Below, piece after piece: positions 61,700 to 64,000 of a stretch of DNA of 64,000 nt. Numbering within the stretch: the stretch's first letter is position 1; each line of letters starts with the position of its first letter. Source of the DNA: Symbiodinium microadriaticum (lineage: Eukaryota; Sar; Dinophyceae; Suessiales; Symbiodiniaceae); NCBI GenBank assembly GCA_001939145.1, contig LSRX01000061.1, positions 1,215,354 through 1,279,353 of the forward strand, in the 5' to 3' direction. The notes below the pieces were generated by a model. That model made no database searches, was not told the DNA's origin, and worked only from the letters and a program-made list of their open reading frames with translations. The position numbers and the translations under genes were made by a program.

Positions 61700-63002
61700 G
61701 TCTACAGTTTTTTCGCGAGGTTTGCAAACACATCCAGCAACTTCAAGGCATCCCGCACTGCATGCAAGGTCCTTGAGCGTGTGAAGGAAGACACTAATGG
61801 CTGCAGCACAGCCTTGACGAAGGTTGTTGTGGCTGGCCGTCCGTCAAGATGCATGCCAAACAGAACCGGCTTGTCTCGGCATCCACGCTGTTACTGCAAA
61901 TATGATCCCATCAATGAAGCTCCATTGATGGCATCATACTTAAAGTAGCACCGAGACATTTGCAGCACATGAACCACCTCTTCGGGAGGCCAAGCGGGCA
62001 CGCCACCAGCATCGCTAGCAGGGATAACACATGGAATGCAGCCCAACTGTCAAGCACCATACCATTCGCCTGCTCGGAAGGAAGACGGCAAAGGTATTCA
62101 TAGAGCTGACCACGGTCAGCGTCTCTGATTCAAGTATAATTATCCAAACAATCCAGCAGCTCATGCGGCGTGCCAACATCTGTCACGTTGGCGGGATCTT
62201 TCCAATCATCGAAACACATCTGGTCGCAGTCTCTTTCCCCAAGCGCGGTTTTGAAAGTCAACGATTTGGTCGTGCAGAAACAGAGCAGACCATACACCTG
62301 TTCACACAGATTGGCCCTCGAGATCGTGACGCCGCCACTTGTTTTTCTATCAAAACCATGTCTTTCGTGGCCTTCTCGAGTTTCGTGTCGCCTTTCCGCT
62401 GTTGTCTGTCGGCTTGAAACTCGTGTAGCCGCTGCCTCCGCGGGGCTGTAACCAGTTTGTCTAGTTCTTTGGCAAAGTTTTCTGGTCGTCTAGTCCCAGT
62501 TCTCGCGCTCGTCGGGCTGAGCCAAAAATCCTCCTCGTTCTCCTGAATTGTCTTCTGCCGCTGCTCGCGACAGCTGACCCGGTCGAAGATGCCAATAGCA
62601 TCTTCGACCGGGTCGGCTGTCTGCGCTGGGACAGCTCTTGTCATCCTGCTTCGCCAGCCGAGCAGCCTTGTCTTTATTGTCGTCAGCCGCAACGGCGGCA
62701 CTGTCTGCAGGCACACCAATGACCACGCCAGCGCAAGCAAGCGGGGCTTGCGCGGCCCGTGAAATGAGTGCCATGGCGGCGCTTGTAGGTCCTGGTCGTA
62801 CTGTACGTTCCTCAAAGCCTGCACTGCCCCATAGAAACGTGGGAGCATGTAGTTTTGGCCCGATTAGAATTGCAAAGCACTTCACGTTCTGTGAACCACC
62901 GCTCACATCGCTCACCGGAGCCTCCACGGCACGAAGCCAGAAGAGATCGCGCCAGGCCCTCGTCCTAAACTCTGAGCATGCTGATGGGCTTATGGGCTTC
63001 AC
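61700..63002 (-). CDS. Unrecognised multi-exon gene, helical middle part
   Basis: Minus-strand blocks in order. 62890-62650: VKCFAILIGPKLHAPTFLWG, AQAPLACAGVVIGVPADSAA. 62625-62260 in another frame: ADPVEDAIGIFDRVSCREQR, ENFAKELDKLVTAPRRQRLH, KATKDMVLIEKQVAASRSRG, with a charged helical, perhaps coiled-coil, character. 62240-62135: DCDQMCFDDWKDPANVTDVG, TPHELLDCLDNY. 62120-61960: QLYEYLCRLPSEQANGMVLD, SWAAFHVLSLLAMLVACPLG. 61890-61705 after acceptor TTTGCAG: CRDKPVLFGMHLDGRPATTT, VLQPLVSSFTRSRTLHAVRD. Two strong inverted repeats lie inside the gene. No family recognised. Confidence 0.5.
61901..61938. repeat. Inverted repeat, 16-bp arms
   Basis: TATGATCCCATCAATG and CATTGATGGCATCATA are complementary except at one base, with a 6-base loop. 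It lies just inside the 3' end of a probable intron of the minus-strand gene. Confidence 0.9.
62569..62621. repeat. Inverted repeat, 24-bp arms
   Basis: A perfect 17-bp stem (GACCCGGTCGAAGATGC, 62576-62592, with its complement 62598-62614) and a 5-base loop CAATA. The stem extends outward to 24 bp with one mismatch. On the minus strand it reads through as ADPVEDAIGIFDRVSC. It marks the place where the best coding frame changes. Confidence 0.95.
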
Positions 63003-63159
63003 TAGCCGCAGGAGGAAAACAAAGCCTCACGTCAATGCCACAAAACAAGGATCTGTATGCAAGGCCCCCAAAGCAAGGGTCAGCGATTTGGAAAAAAGCT
63101 GAAGCTTCGCAACATGGACACCCTGGAAGCCACCCCGGTCCCTCCGGAAGTCTCAAGAA

Positions 63160-64000
63160 CCGTCGCTCGTCTCCAGGAAGCTCAGCCGGGACTCGGATGC
63201 CAGGCGACCTTCCCACAGCTGCGACACTACCGCCAGGCTCGCCTGCCACCTGATCCAAAGGACGGGCTCCGTGTGAGCAATTGGAGACCCCAAGTAGGGG
63301 AATCCATGCCGTGAGAACCCCGACAACTCAGGCAACCCGACGTCGTGCTTGAGAAGCTCGGATCACTCTGACAGCAACAAAGTAACTCACCTACCGTAGT
63401 GCGATGCTTCCGGGCCACCTGTCTGAAAGAGTCGCGACGGCCCTGGTCAGCGCCACGACGTTGCAGCGGATCCCATGAGTCTGCATGGTTGCAAGGAGAC
63501 GGAGGCTCTGTGACCAGTCGCAAAAAAGACCACTGTAGGTCACCACGTCCGGCTTCAGCTGCCCTTTTTGGGCCTCCGAAAGCCATGAGCAGCCAGCTTC
63601 CCACCTGCCGGCCTGGCCCAAAGCGTTTCCCAGGATGTTCCCTGCAAAACCACGCCGGCCGGGGCGCCGGGCCTCTGTGGCGGACAACACGTAGTGCCAC
63701 TGATCCGCGCGAGCGCAGCAAGAGTGCGCAGAGCTCAGCAGCACAGGATCCACTTCCAGCTGTCTTGCCCGCACCTGTCCCAAAATCCGACAGTCTTGAA
63801 AACTGCAGTAAAAGCCCGTTTCCTGAGCCCTAGACTGCAGCTCGGAAAGCCTCATGTTTTTGTTCTCGCCGCACCTGCCCCAGGATGCCAAGGGCCCCGG
63901 ACCAAGATGTGCAAGCGTCCATCGTAGCAGTGTAGCATGCCACATCGGGCCGGGGCAACCCCCTACCTCAGACTTGGACGACAGAAACCACAGGCGCCGT
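63160..64000 (-). CDS. PPR protein, runs off the right edge
   Basis: The minus-strand frame 63945-63391 contains VDPVLLSSAHSCCARADQW and then NILGNALGQAGRWEAGCSWL. It also has KPDVVTYSGLFC-DWSQSLRL and GIRCNVVALTRAVATL, several PPR helix pairs with the usual PDVVTYS turn. It ends near a donor GTAGGT after SIALR. An exon from about 63270 reads WQASLAVVSQLWEGRLASES and RLSFLE after an acceptor GGATCAG, another PPR helix. The start lies beyond the window and the 3' end is undefined. Probable organellar RNA-binding protein. Confidence 0.75.

Overview
The window looks like nuclear DNA of a dinoflagellate, most likely a symbiodiniacean-type genome. This rests on four things visible in the sequence. 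Recognisable proteins (a PARP catalytic domain, an EF-hand protein, a metacaspase, PPR and ankyrin proteins) are split into very small exons. Their introns mostly begin with GC, sometimes with GA, and end with AG, which is the non-canonical dinoflagellate pattern. A decayed copy of the dinoflagellate spliced leader lies just upstream of one gene. Plant/alga-type telomere motifs (TTTAGGG/CCCTAAA) are scattered everywhere. No rRNA, tRNA or organellar genes were seen.

Layout. 1-0.69 kb is a palindromic AT-rich satellite. 0.7-5.3 kb is mostly microsatellite, ending in a 1.2 kb (CAGCAA)n array. 5.3-10.0 kb holds a minus-strand PARP gene in at least seven small exons. 10-23 kb is repeat-rich and gene-poor, with two sequence gaps and scattered minus-strand exon fragments. 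23.0-25.2 kb holds the only convincing plus-strand gene, a P-loop NTPase with a relict spliced leader at its 5' side. 25.4-27.5 kb has minus-strand exons, one with a histone-fold-like segment. 27.5-31.7 kb is microsatellite, including a perfect 3.0 kb 8-bp array and an 88-bp minisatellite. 32.6-33.9 kb contains a broken alpha-tubulin relic. From about 34 kb to the end, nearly all exon-like blocks are on the minus strand: an EF-hand protein (38.5-40.6), an ankyrin protein (42.5-43.5), several unrecognised multi-exon genes, a metacaspase (53.1-54.1), a PPR protein with a C-terminal HAE deaminase-like motif (56.6-58.6), more unrecognised exons, and a second PPR protein that runs off the right edge.

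The strand bias fits the one-directional gene arrays of dinoflagellates. The P-loop gene breaks this pattern and carries the mark of an mRNA-derived (retroposed) gene. Most long ORFs in this window are artefacts of simple repeats. The real genes are invisible as long ORFs because their exons are often only 30-150 bases. Exon joins given here were made by eye from reading frame, splice dinucleotides and family resemblance; they have not been tested against RNA or databases.
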